Positions 8,774-17,110 of a DNA stretch of 34,411 bases are shown in pieces. Numbering within the stretch: the first letter of the stretch is position 1; every line of letters begins with the position of its first letter. The stretch is from contig JBNLBT010000027.1 in NCBI GenBank assembly GCA_050303435.1, positions 1 to 34,411 of the forward strand, in the 5' to 3' direction. The translations under genes were made by a program, and so were the position numbers. Under the pieces are notes generated by a model. That model ran no database searches. It was given only the letters and a program-made list of their open reading frames with translations, and was not told the DNA's origin. This DNA comes from JBNLBT01 sp050303435 (GTDB lineage: Bacteria > Pseudomonadota > Gammaproteobacteria > Xanthomonadales > Marinicellaceae).

Positions 8774-8789
8774 TGTGAAAAAAGTCACT
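8774..8789. promoter_or_regulatory. CRP/Vfr-like site TGTGA-N6-TCACT
   Basis: TGTGA AAAAAG TCACT matches the CRP-family consensus TGTGA-N6-TCACA in nine of ten defined positions. It lies only 27 bases upstream of the adaptor ATG, close for an activator site, so repression or chance is possible. Two overlapping 11-mers of the form TCAC-N3-TGA (8768-8778 and 8785-8795) could instead be operator half-sites. Confidence 0.35.
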
Positions 8790-8796
8790 GTGTGAT

Positions 8797-8832
8797 AAAA
8801 AAAAAGCCTGATACTGGATCAGGCTTTTTTTT
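8797..8832 (-). terminator. Rho-independent terminator, A/T-flanked on both sides
   Basis: An 8-bp perfect stem, AGCCTGAT (8805-8812) with ATCAGGCT (8818-8825), closes a five-base loop. It has an A-run before it and a T-run after it, so it works in either direction. For leftward transcription it ends the pilMNOPQ-lipoprotein operon, 16 bases after the lipoprotein stop, and insulates the efflux operon. Confidence 0.85.
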
Positions 8833-8847
8833 CTTTGAGGTTCCTTA

Positions 8848-11601
8848 TCAGGGCATCGGACACCCTGCAGGCAGAATTGGAGATGTGTTTACTAGACACA
8901 AATCAACTCCCCTGAAAAATACAGTAACACTAGGATCACCGCCTGGGGCAAAGAAATCACAACTTCCTTCACCAAATTCTGTGACGCCATTGATGTTGGC
9001 AAACACTGTCACGGTGGTTTGACCGTCTTCATCGGTAACGCCCGGTCCACTGACAATTGACAGAGTACCAAGAGATGGTTGTTCGCATTGTCCGCCCAGT
9101 GCCACACCGGGGATCGGTTGACCATTGGCACCGGTTAATGTCAGAGTAATGGTGTAAGTCCCGCTTCCAACAAACCCGGATGGATTGGCATTCAATACGG
9201 CTTCGCCTGGTTCTGCAACCGTCAGACAAAAGTCTCCGGATTCTGACTCACAGGTTAAAGTACCGGCGTTGAAATTGAATCCAACAGTGCCGCCTGGATT
9301 GATGATGCCTTGTGTTGATATAGCACCAACAGCGCAACCATCCGGTCCAGTGGTGTTGGCCATGATGCCAGCGCCCTGTTGTCCGTCGATGATGCCGTTG
9401 CCTACATCACCAATGTAATTCCAATTAATGCTTAAGCCTTGCAAAGGTGTATTAGCGCCGTCGTAAGCACACACCACGACTTGAGTATCCACATTGGCCG
9501 GAATAATGTTGGGTGAAACCACCAAACGGGCATTCAAGTCACCCAGACTGGCAAGACCCGGATAGGCGAACAACTCAACATCAGTCACTGAACGGAAAGT
9601 GCCGTTATTAAATTCGCCCTGACCTTTGGCGTACACTGCAGCAATCTTGCCAAGTTTGGAAACCGGATAATTGATGGTAGTTGTCGCAACACCATTCTCA
9701 TCAATGGTGGCCACGGCATCGATGTTACCATCCACCGCACGTCCAATGATGTAAGGCAGCACAGGACCGTCGTTGTTGATGGTGCCAGTGAGATCATTTC
9801 TGTTGAAACGTTCTACAATCGTCAGTGAAGTTTCACTCAATACATTTTGTACTGTGACAGAGGATTCCAAGTCTTCATTGCCGAGCGACTCTTCACCAAA
9901 CACCAGCAGGGTATCGCCAGGTTGAGCACCGTCAGCCGCCGTCAGGAATTCACCGGTCGGAGCAAAAAATGAAGTGCCGCCCTCAGAAGGATCACCATCA
10001 GAACCGGATATTACAAATGTACCGGCACCCATGCTTGGATAGTTGATCACAGGGCTGTCTACCAGACCAAATTGCACCACTTGCGGCAAGGCCGGATTGC
10101 CGCCTTTGTCTGTTCCTATGGCGCTCAATACAAAGCTGTAAGTGCCATCCAGATTGATGATGTCCCCATCGCCAATAACTACACTTCCGTCAACTCGATT
10201 GACAAGGATGGCTGACAAATCCGGATTGGTGATGTCCAAAGCGAAGAGCACGCCATCGCTGACCACATAGCTGTCTTGCGCCGTGATTGGATCCTGTAAT
10301 CCGTTGTCAACGTTGTTGTCTGCTCTGTCTGCGGTGGCTATCACGGTGATGGTGTTGGGCTGACTGCCGCTGCTGACCTGGAATGATGCCACGCCATTGC
10401 CGGTGGTTAAATTGATGTTGGTGCCCTGTACATTTTGTCCATTGGCATTGACACCCGCGATGAATTCACCGCTGGCGTTGCCATCGGTGAACATTTGCAG
10501 ATTGACGTTATTGAATCCCGGACTGTCAAGAATCGGCTGACCCTGGTCTGTCAAAACGGCTTGACCGGTGATGGCTTGATTGCCACCGGATCCATTGATG
10601 TACAAGGGACCGTTGCCCAACACAGCGACGGAATCGGGAATCTGCCCAACATTACCGCCGTTGCCCACAGTGATGGTCACTTCAGCATCTATATTAAATC
10701 CAGTCAAAGGATCCACACCCGCTGCCGACAAAGAAGCGTCACCAAACACGGTATCGGACCAAATAAATACGGTGCCTCTGCCCCCGACCATGTCTACAGG
10801 ACCGTTGCCCAGCAGAATGAAAATTTCATTGTCTTCAGTCAGTGGGTCACCGTCTTCTTCAGTTTCCGGGTCGTCCAAAGTTGAGAACGCTGCAATAGAC
10901 ACTGGATTAATAGACACACCTACGCTGTCATTCAACGGATTGGACAGAACACCTAAAGGGTCACGGAAAGTGATTTCAGCCTCTGTCATATATATGGTGC
11001 CAAAGGCTTCCCTGGGAGTCAGTCCAAATATATTCGGTGCAATGGTGGTGGCCACCGGTGTAATGGTCAAACGGTCAAACGGACCAGGACCTTCAGTGAT
11101 CTGATAGGTGATGCTTTGCGCGGTGGTGCGACCTGTATTTGGGTTAGTTGCTGACGCCGTCAGAGTCACTGTACCGGCATTTTGCCCACCGTGGACAAAG
11201 AATGTACCATTGCCACCGCTTGACTCGTTAAAAACTTGTCCAAAAAGTGTGGTGAATTCATTGACATCAGTGGTTTCAGGATCGTCCAAAGTACTGATTG
11301 GAGCCGAATTGGCGTTGCTGGTGGTGAAATTGATTGGCGTCTCATCCGGAATTGGAGTGCCGTTATCAAATCGCACATTTACATTCACTTGCGTCAGGAA
11401 TGGTGAACCCAGAATGATTGGGTAGTCGTTTCTATTGGTCGGAACACTGCTGTCCACAGGAGTAATGGTGATCACCAATGAAGCGGGCTGAGTCGCGCCA
11501 CCCCCATTGTTTCCGGTGGCTCCGCCACCGCTGCCACCGCAGGACACCAATGCCGCACTGAGCAAAGCAATCGATAAAAATCTCAACGTTTTTTTGAACA
11601 T
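8848..11601 (-). CDS. Large Ig-like repeat lipoprotein at the end of the pilMNOPQ operon
   Basis: I chose the ATG at 11601, with AAAGG nine bases upstream, over an in-frame start at 11658 that would run into pilQ. It gives 917 residues. Residues 1-21 form a lipoprotein signal (MFKKTLRFLSIALLSAALVSC) with Cys21 followed by Gly, so outer-membrane sorting is expected. A Gly/Asn-rich linker follows, then beta-rich repeats in the style of bacterial Ig-like domains. The motif STLDDPET occurs at residues 103-110 and 240-247 within two diverged copies of one module. All eight cysteines of the mature chain beyond the lipobox lie in the last 210 residues (about 711, 756, 784, 792, 839, 881, 902 and 914), suggesting disulfides. 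There is no catalytic motif or transmembrane barrel. It follows pilQ by 22 bases and ends at the terminator, so it is probably co-expressed with the secretin. A surface adhesin or pilus-associated lipoprotein is my inference. Confidence 0.75.
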   Translation of the reverse strand: MFKKTLRFLSIALLSAALVSCGGSGGGATGNNGGGATQPASLVITITPVDSSVPTNRNDYPIILGSPFLTQVNVNVRFDNGTPIPDETPINFTTSNANSAPISTLDDPETTDVNEFTTLFGQVFNESSGGNGTFFVHGGQNAGTVTLTASATNPNTGRTTAQSITYQITEGPGPFDRLTITPVATTIAPNIFGLTPREAFGTIYMTEAEITFRDPLGVLSNPLNDSVGVSINPVSIAAFSTLDDPETEEDGDPLTEDNEIFILLGNGPVDMVGGRGTVFIWSDTVFGDASLSAAGVDPLTGFNIDAEVTITVGNGGNVGQIPDSVAVLGNGPLYINGSGGNQAITGQAVLTDQGQPILDSPGFNNVNLQMFTDGNASGEFIAGVNANGQNVQGTNINLTTGNGVASFQVSSGSQPNTITVIATADRADNNVDNGLQDPITAQDSYVVSDGVLFALDITNPDLSAILVNRVDGSVVIGDGDIINLDGTYSFVLSAIGTDKGGNPALPQVVQFGLVDSPVINYPSMGAGTFVISGSDGDPSEGGTSFFAPTGEFLTAADGAQPGDTLLVFGEESLGNEDLESSVTVQNVLSETSLTIVERFNRNDLTGTINNDGPVLPYIIGRAVDGNIDAVATIDENGVATTTINYPVSKLGKIAAVYAKGQGEFNNGTFRSVTDVELFAYPGLASLGDLNARLVVSPNIIPANVDTQVVVCAYDGANTPLQGLSINWNYIGDVGNGIIDGQQGAGIMANTTGPDGCAVGAISTQGIINPGGTVGFNFNAGTLTCESESGDFCLTVAEPGEAVLNANPSGFVGSGTYTITLTLTGANGQPIPGVALGGQCEQPSLGTLSIVSGPGVTDEDGQTTVTVFANINGVTEFGEGSCDFFAPGGDPSVTVFFRGVDLCLVNTSPILPAGCPMP

Positions 11602-11623
11602 ATTCAATGACCTTTTTAAAAAT

Positions 11624-13849
11624 TTATAAACTTTCTTTGATGATTGTTGGTGTAACAAAAATCAACAACTCAGCTTTCTCATCTTGCACAGATTTATTTC
11701 TGAACAAGTTGCCGACACCTGGAATGTCTCCTAAGAACGGCACCTTGCTGCGCGTGGTTCTTCTGATTTGCTCATAGATGCCACCCAGAACAACAGTTTG
11801 ACCGTTTTCCACCAATACGCGGGTTTCCACTGAACGTGTATCTATGGATGGCACCAGACCACCCAAAGATGTGCCCACATTTTCACCGATGGCATCTTGA
11901 TCGACTTTCAACGTCAAATCAACCCGTTCATCCGGTGTAATCAATGGAGTCACAGTCAATGCCAACACCGCTTCTTTAAATTGAATCGATGTGGCGCCGC
12001 TTGATGTTGCTTGTTCAAATGGAATTTCAACACCCTGTTTAATGATGGCTTGTGTTTGATTCGCAGTGATGACACGCGGTGAAGAAATCACTTCGCCACG
12101 ATCTTCTGTTTCCAGTGCCGACAATTCCAAATCCAACAAGTAGTCGGCAGCAAGTATGCTGAATGCCCAACGACCTGCGCTTGATGAAGCACTGGGCAAA
12201 TTCACATTCAATCTTTCACCCAGTGGCGCGCCTTCTATCGGGTTGCCGGGGTTGGAAAAATCAGGATCAAATGTTGGCGTACCGGAACCATCCAGACTGG
12301 CAAACCGATTGATCAAAGCTGCGTTGTTTAAACGATCCAGGGCTTGCGCGCTGCCGCCCGTGCTGATGATGTTGCCGTAGCGGTCCTCATGAGACCCGGT
12401 CACACCGAAACGCACGCCAAGCTCATCTCCGAATGTATCAGAGGCCACAACAATACGTGATTCAATTTGAACCTGTTGGACTGAACGATCCAAAGTATCA
12501 ACCAAGGCCTGGATGGTTTCCAACTTGCTGGGCACATCGCTGATCAACAATGTGTTGGTTCGTTCATCAAAAGTCACTGAACCACGGTCTGACAAGAGGC
12601 TGGTTCCTCCACCGGAATTTTCTCCACCTGTTGATGCACCTTGGATCATGGCGGCGAGATCTGCGGCCTTGGCATAATTCACTTGTATGAACACAGTACT
12701 TAGGGGTTCAAGTTCTTCTTGTTCTTTTAGTGCGGTTAATTTTGCTTTTTCACGGTTGGCAATGTCTTCTGCCAAGGCCACCCATATCACATCACCTTCT
12801 CGGCGTTTGTCCAGTTGCTTGCTTTGCAACACAATGTCCAAGGCCTGGTCCCAGGGCACATTGTTCAGTCGCAAAGTTACCGAACCTGTGACGTTGTCAG
12901 CCACCACAATATTCAACTGAGAAGCATCAGCAATCAACTGCAACACTGAGCGCACAGGAATGTCCTGGAAATTAAATGAAACCAGATTGCCGGTGTATTC
13001 CTTTTCTTCATCCAACATCTTGGATTTGGCCGATTGATCAATGACACGTTCTGCCACTTCGACCGTGTACTGACTGCCAGTTTGATACGCCAGATGCGTG
13101 TAGTCACCGTGCGGCTCTATTTCCAGTGTGACACTGCCGCCTTTCTGTCTGGCGTCCACATATGAAACGGGCGTGGCAAAATCGATGACATCCATTTTTC
13201 GGTCCATCGCATCAGACAAAGTGGCCGAAGAAACATCAATCAATATTTTATTATTGACTTCCGACATGTTGACCACTGCACCGGGTTTGTCAAAATCAAT
13301 GATTACAACACCCTGGCCATTGGTGCCTCGTCTAAAATCAATGTTTTGCACCTCTACGTTGACGTTGGACACGTAAGAATCGGAGGACCTTCTGCTGCTG
13401 TCTTTAATAGTTAATGTCACCACTGAATCGTTCACTGACAACGCGTGTTGAACCGGTTTCATCAAATCAAATACCGCCCGCATTTTGTTGTCGGTTGAAA
13501 CGACACGCAAACCTTTGGTGGCTCCAATGCCAATGGCCATGTTGTTTTGTTGACTGCTGTTGACCGCATCATTGAAGTCCAAAGCCAATCGGGCCGGGAC
13601 TTGAGTGGAAAATATCCGCGGCTCACTGACATTACGGTCAAAAACAAATTCAATGATCAGGTCACTGCCTGCACCGGATGTGACCTTGATTTCATTCAAT
13701 TCACTTTGCGCCGCAGCACCGAATGACATACTCAGCAACAACACACTGATCGCGCAAACCATAAAATGATTTGGTGCGCCTGATTTCTTGCCGCCTAATT
13801 TAGAATTACTCAACTTTTTCATAAGATCACTCACTTTATTGTTCATCAT
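11624..13849 (-). CDS. pilQ: Type IV pilus secretin PilQ
   Basis: PilQ forms the gated outer-membrane pore through which the pilus passes. The 741-residue chain has a signal peptide (hydrophobic core near residues 29-47, ending GAAA). Two AMIN domains, which bind peptidoglycan, lie at roughly 50-150 and 165-265. A secretin/TonB short N-terminal domain follows at about 288-365 (FNFQDIPVRSVLQLIADAS), then an N1 domain at about 385-460. The C-terminal secretin beta-domain contains ISSPRVITANQTQAIIKQG, the VPF-type segment KVPFLGDIPGVGNLF and the final LLIFVTP. The longest start, ATGATG at 13849, overlaps the end of pilP by 14 bases. An alternative ATG at 13822 (MKKLSNS) gives a more ordinary signal peptide and has a GAG-type ribosome site seven bases before it, so the true start may be 13822. 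Confidence 0.95.
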   Translation of the reverse strand: MMNNKVSDLMKKLSNSKLGGKKSGAPNHFMVCAISVLLLSMSFGAAAQSELNEIKVTSGAGSDLIIEFVFDRNVSEPRIFSTQVPARLALDFNDAVNSSQQNNMAIGIGATKGLRVVSTDNKMRAVFDLMKPVQHALSVNDSVVTLTIKDSSRRSSDSYVSNVNVEVQNIDFRRGTNGQGVVIIDFDKPGAVVNMSEVNNKILIDVSSATLSDAMDRKMDVIDFATPVSYVDARQKGGSVTLEIEPHGDYTHLAYQTGSQYTVEVAERVIDQSAKSKMLDEEKEYTGNLVSFNFQDIPVRSVLQLIADASQLNIVVADNVTGSVTLRLNNVPWDQALDIVLQSKQLDKRREGDVIWVALAEDIANREKAKLTALKEQEELEPLSTVFIQVNYAKAADLAAMIQGASTGGENSGGGTSLLSDRGSVTFDERTNTLLISDVPSKLETIQALVDTLDRSVQQVQIESRIVVASDTFGDELGVRFGVTGSHEDRYGNIISTGGSAQALDRLNNAALINRFASLDGSGTPTFDPDFSNPGNPIEGAPLGERLNVNLPSASSSAGRWAFSILAADYLLDLELSALETEDRGEVISSPRVITANQTQAIIKQGVEIPFEQATSSGATSIQFKEAVLALTVTPLITPDERVDLTLKVDQDAIGENVGTSLGGLVPSIDTRSVETRVLVENGQTVVLGGIYEQIRRTTRSKVPFLGDIPGVGNLFRNKSVQDEKAELLIFVTPTIIKESL

Positions 13850-14375
13850 TCAGAGCCATGGATGCATTACGTTTAGTCCACGTCCCCAAACCATCATTGA
13901 CCCATTCTTCGATGATGATTTCATCTTCATGGATGGCAATGATTTCACCGTAATTGTGTCCGATGTGCTGACCCACTTCCGTGCGGTGCACGATGCCTTC
14001 CGGATCAACCACCAAGCCCCAGTAACTTTCTTCTTGTTGATAGGTTCCCACCATCAACATGCTGTCCAAGGGGTAACTTTCCAGTATTTCTTTGCGTCTT
14101 TGCAAATCCGGCCCTTCTCCCGTAGGTATCACCTGACTGTTTGCCAGGGCTTCTTCTTCAGCCAGTATGGCCAGATCGTTGGAAAAAGGATCGCGCAGAT
14201 CATATGCATTGTATTCAAATGTTTCCTGCGGCTGTATTTCTGGCAAAGGTTCAATAGGTCTTGGTGGCTTGGCCCGTTCTTTGGCCATGAAACTGTTGAT
14301 GTCTTCCATTCCGGATTTGCAGGCAGCCAATGACATTGCCAGCAACACCAAGGCTATTGTGCGGATTGAAATCAT
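13836..14375 (-). CDS. pilP: Type IV pilus inner-membrane lipoprotein PilP
   Basis: PilP is an inner-membrane lipoprotein that joins the PilN-PilO heterodimer to the periplasmic domain of PilQ. The 179-residue product has a lipoprotein signal with lipobox LAAC (Cys19). A flexible Pro/Glu-rich stretch (about residues 36-55) follows, where PilN-PilO binds in homologues. It then has the conserved AYDLRDPF segment and a C-terminal beta-domain with VGTYQQEESYWGLVVDPEGIVHRTEVGQHIGHNYGEI split by short turns. The gene overlaps pilO by four bases (ATGA) upstream and pilQ downstream, as usual for this operon. Confidence 0.95.
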   Translation of the reverse strand: MISIRTIALVLLAMSLAACKSGMEDINSFMAKERAKPPRPIEPLPEIQPQETFEYNAYDLRDPFSNDLAILAEEEALANSQVIPTGEGPDLQRRKEILESYPLDSMLMVGTYQQEESYWGLVVDPEGIVHRTEVGQHIGHNYGEIIAIHEDEIIIEEWVNDGLGTWTKRNASMALNDEQ

Positions 14376-15028
14376 TTCCTGCCTCCTTTGGTTGTTGCGG
14401 CCTGTTTCTTCGCATTGTCTTGTGCCATTTGTTCTTCGTCATCCAGGTATCGGTATGTTTTAGCCGTGCCTTCCAACAACAAACGATTAGAAGATTCACC
14501 TTCTATGGGCTTCAATGAAATGTCATGCATGGTCAGTATCACCAGCCGAGGCAAAGAAGCCACACCACTGACAAAACTGCCAAATTGGTGATAACTACCG
14601 ATCATTTTCAATGCGATGGGTTTTTCAGCGTAAAAATCTTTGAGAATTTCAGGCTTGGGTTCAAACAATTCGTTCTCGATGCCGCTGGCCAAGGCCGTTT
14701 GTGACACATCCACAATCAAATCAGACATTTCATTTTTGCTGGGCAGTTGTCTCAACATAGATCTGAGAATGACCTCCATTTCTTCCAGTTGAGCTTTGTA
14801 TGCGGGTAATTGCGCCGCTTTTTGCTGCTTGTCTGCAAAAGTTTTGCGGTGCGTTTGTTCATCGCGCTCAAGTTTGGCCAGCGATTCACGCATTTCCTTG
14901 ATTTTCAGGTAGTATCCGACCACGCAAATGAGCAGCAGTAAAAAAACGACCGCGCCAATTTTTATGGGAAACGGCCACCCACCAGGGTTGCTCGTGTCGA
15001 GACTTTGGATGTCATCAATTATACTCAT
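14372..15028 (-). CDS. pilO: Type IV pilus inner-membrane protein PilO
   Basis: PilO pairs with PilN in the inner-membrane alignment complex. The 218 residues comprise a short cytoplasmic start, one transmembrane helix at about 22-42 and a periplasmic coiled coil rich in Glu, Lys and Gln (about 44-100). A ferredoxin-like domain follows, with conserved SYHQFGSFVSGVASLPRLV and ILTMHDISL segments. A charged tail (KKQAATTKGGRK) ends the protein. It overlaps pilN by four bases and pilP by four bases, so translation is coupled. Confidence 0.95.
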   Translation of the reverse strand: MSIIDDIQSLDTSNPGGWPFPIKIGAVVFLLLLICVVGYYLKIKEMRESLAKLERDEQTHRKTFADKQQKAAQLPAYKAQLEEMEVILRSMLRQLPSKNEMSDLIVDVSQTALASGIENELFEPKPEILKDFYAEKPIALKMIGSYHQFGSFVSGVASLPRLVILTMHDISLKPIEGESSNRLLLEGTAKTYRYLDDEEQMAQDNAKKQAATTKGGRK

Positions 15029-15615
15029 GCCGATTGCTCACTGTCGTTGTTCGACTCTTCATTTTCCTCACTCTTGGGATTCACCAGCTTCACACCCAAT
15101 CGAAATTTTTGTTCGTGTGTTTCAATGGAGTCATCCACTTTGATGTATTCCACTTCTGTGCTCTTAAACCAAGGTGACGCATCCAGGTTGCGCATGTAGG
15201 CTGACACCCTGGAATGGGATTGCGCGTAACCTTCCAGCGTAATGTTGTTGCCCTGCTGTTGAATCTTTTCCAAAAAGACACCGTTGGGAATGGTGCCCAC
15301 CAGCTCATCAAACAAGTGCACCATTTGTGTGCGACTCGCTTGCAATTCCTCAATCACCCTTTTACGTGCTAGCAAGTTGTCACGCTTAGACTCCAGCGTT
15401 TCAATTTCTTTAATCTGATTATCCAGCTTGGCAATTTCCGCCTTCAGGTAATTGTTTCTTTTGTGTTGAAAATCGATGCTTTTGTCATAGACCCAGTATC
15501 CACCCAAAACCAGCAACAGACCCAAAACAAGCCCGACACCCAGCATCACATAGAATTCATTGGTCAGCTGTTGCCGTCTTTCTTCACGCCACGGAAGTAG
15601 ATTGATTCTAACCAT
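15025..15615 (-). CDS. pilN: Type IV pilus inner-membrane protein PilN
   Basis: PilN is the partner of PilO. Its cytoplasmic N-terminus carries the conserved INLLPWR motif (residues 4-10), which binds the groove of PilM. One transmembrane helix lies at about 22-43. A periplasmic coiled coil (about 52-100) and a ferredoxin-like domain with LEGYAQSHSRVSAYMRNLDASPWF follow. The acidic, Ser/Asn-rich tail after residue 180 looks disordered. The pilN start lies one base from the pilM stop in a one-base overlap at 15615. Confidence 0.95.
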   Translation of the reverse strand: MVRINLLPWREERRQQLTNEFYVMLGVGLVLGLLLVLGGYWVYDKSIDFQHKRNNYLKAEIAKLDNQIKEIETLESKRDNLLARKRVIEELQASRTQMVHLFDELVGTIPNGVFLEKIQQQGNNITLEGYAQSHSRVSAYMRNLDASPWFKSTEVEYIKVDDSIETHEQKFRLGVKLVNPKSEENEESNNDSEQSA

Positions 15616-16673
15616 CAGTCAAAAGTCCTCATTGCCAGGCCCATCACCGTCATCAGTGCTGGAGCGTCAGATTTAATCGCCGTGTCATCAATGCGGGCGG
15701 CCATGCGAATATTTTCGATGGGATTAACCACTTGTGTAGGCACGCCAATTTGCTCCTCCACCAATGCATCGATGTCGCTGATGGATGCGCAGCCACCGGC
15801 CAGCAAAATTCGATCAACATTGCTGAATTCCGTGGCTGAAAAGAAAAACTGCAAGGCGCGGCTTGTTTGTTGTACCAATGCATCCTTGAATGACAAAAGC
15901 ACTTCGGTTTCATAACTTTCCGGCAATCCGCCCTGACGCTTGGCCAGTCCGGCTTCCTCAAAAGACAAACCATACCTTTGCATGATTTCATCGGTGAGTT
16001 GTTTACCGCCGAAGGATTGTTCACGGTTGTAAATGCCAACGCCTTTATGCATGGCGTGCAAAGTGGTTGTATTGGCCCCGATGTCAAACAAGGCCACCAC
16101 TTCATCGTCCTGGATGTTGTAATTGTTTTTGATCAGGTTGTAGCAGCGCTCGATGGCAAAAGCTTCAACGTCAACCACTTTCAACGTCATGCCGGCGCCT
16201 TCAAAGGTTTCTACGCAGACATCGACATTTTCCGAACGCGAACACGCCAGCAATATATTGTCGACTGTCGGATTGTCTTGATCGGGCCCCAGCACTGCAA
16301 AATCCAGGCTGACCTCATCAATAGGATAAGGGATGTACTGGTTGGCATCTATTTCCAGCTGCTGTTCCAGCTCATCTTCTTCCATGCCAGTGGGCATTTT
16401 GATAATTTTTGTGATGACAGCAGACCCGGACACGCCAGTGGCGGCAAATTTATTCTTGCAACCGGATTTCTTTAACAAATTCACCAGAGCCGCGGACACG
16501 CGATCCACTTCAGCGATGTTTTTGTCGACCACCGCGTTTATGGGCAGAGGCTCAACACCGTAATATTCAACCTTCATATTGCTTGCCGTGCCCCCCAATT
16601 GCAGGAGCTTGACCGCGGTTGAACTGATGTCGATACCGACCAATTGTGTTTTACTTCGACCAAATAACTGCAA
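15615..16673 (-). CDS. pilM: Type IV pilus actin-like ATPase PilM, TTG start
   Basis: PilM is a cytoplasmic FtsA/actin-fold protein that anchors the pilus alignment complex through the PilN N-terminus. The 352 residues include the phosphate-1 loop VGIDISSTAVKLLQL (about 12-26) and a second nucleotide-binding segment, ALFDIGANTTTL, at about residues 195-206. The adenosine-contacting RILLAGGCASISDID and a typical C-terminal MTVMGLAMRTFD also match. Homologues start a few residues before the GIDISS motif and the next Met is residue 33, so the TTG at 16673 is the best start. It has a purine-rich AGAGAG about seven bases upstream. It opens the pilMNOPQ operon. The usual divergent neighbour ponA/mrcA is absent, and a tRNA gene lies upstream instead. 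Confidence 0.94.
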   Translation of the reverse strand: MQLFGRSKTQLVGIDISSTAVKLLQLGGTASNMKVEYYGVEPLPINAVVDKNIAEVDRVSAALVNLLKKSGCKNKFAATGVSGSAVITKIIKMPTGMEEDELEQQLEIDANQYIPYPIDEVSLDFAVLGPDQDNPTVDNILLACSRSENVDVCVETFEGAGMTLKVVDVEAFAIERCYNLIKNNYNIQDDEVVALFDIGANTTTLHAMHKGVGIYNREQSFGGKQLTDEIMQRYGLSFEEAGLAKRQGGLPESYETEVLLSFKDALVQQTSRALQFFFSATEFSNVDRILLAGGCASISDIDALVEEQIGVPTQVVNPIENIRMAARIDDTAIKSDAPALMTVMGLAMRTFD

Positions 16674-16798
16674 AATGCTTCTCTCTAAAACGGGTTAATT
16701 CTTGTTTGACGCATTGTCAGCCGTCACTTTCGGATACGTTGGTATGAGACCAAAAATGCCCTCTTATTTCTGTGTCGCCTATCACAATATTAATGGAT

Positions 16799-16827
16799 AA
16801 TTTACTATTTTTAATAAGTAAGTGCAA
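16799..16827 (-). promoter_or_regulatory. Possible sigma-70 promoter for pilM
   Basis: On the minus strand TTGCAC (16827-16822) is separated by 17 bases from TAAATT (16804-16799), leaving a leader of about 120 bases. The match is modest, and other AT-rich hexamers nearby could serve. The rest of the 295-base gap between pilM and the tRNA (16674-16968) shows no gene I can support. Confidence 0.3.
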
Positions 16828-16968
16828 GAATAACCTTTAAGATACTGAATAATCAAGATTTATCTATTTATTTTTTGAAATAACCAAGACCAGACTCCCC
16901 GCCCTTTAAAGACACATCTCGGTCACTTGCGAGTGCAAGAACTTGAACATAAAACGGAGTGTTTGAGG

Positions 16969-17045
16969 TGGTGGGCCCGGTAGGATTTGAACCTACGACC
17001 AATGGATTATGAGTCCACTGCTCTAACCAACTGAGCTACAGGCCC
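16969..17045 (-). tRNA. ileX: tRNA-Ile2 with CAU anticodon
   Basis: The minus strand folds into a 77-base cloverleaf including an encoded CCA at 16971-16969. The acceptor strand is GGGCCTG paired with CGGGCCC, the D-arm begins AGCTCAGTTGG, the anticodon loop is CTCATAA, and the T-loop is TTCAAAT. Anticodon CAU could mean Met or Ile2. The C4-G69 and C5-G68 acceptor pairs are the known determinants for the lysidine synthase TilS in E. coli tRNA-Ile2, and the anticodon stem (GGACT/AATCC type) differs from elongator tRNA-Met. I therefore favour Ile2, which reads AUA after lysidine modification. Confidence 0.85.
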
Positions 17046-17067
17046 TTCAGAATGAGGGTGGGCAGTG

Positions 17068-17096
17068 ATTATACCGGATTGTTGCTTTCAGACCAG
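17068..17096 (-). promoter_or_regulatory. Promoter for the tRNA-Ile2 gene
   Basis: A perfect -10 TATAAT (17073-17068 on the minus strand) lies 22 bases before the tRNA 5' end. It is followed by a GC-rich discriminator (CACTGCCCACCC), as at many stable-RNA promoters. The -35 position holds only a weak CTGGTC/TGGTCT. The tRNA may also be read through from coaE. Confidence 0.5.
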
Positions 17097-17110
17097 CCTT
17101 TTTTCTGCAA

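Noticed and set aside
15653..16105. Second minus-strand frame inside pilM as a frameshifted gene part
   Set aside because: PilM is intact and full length in its own frame; the other frame is Trp/Cys-rich noise.
16969..17045. Elongator tRNA-Met for the CAU tRNA
   Set aside because: The acceptor pairs C4-G69 and C5-G68 and the anticodon stem fit tRNA-Ile2 better, though a covariance model would be decisive.
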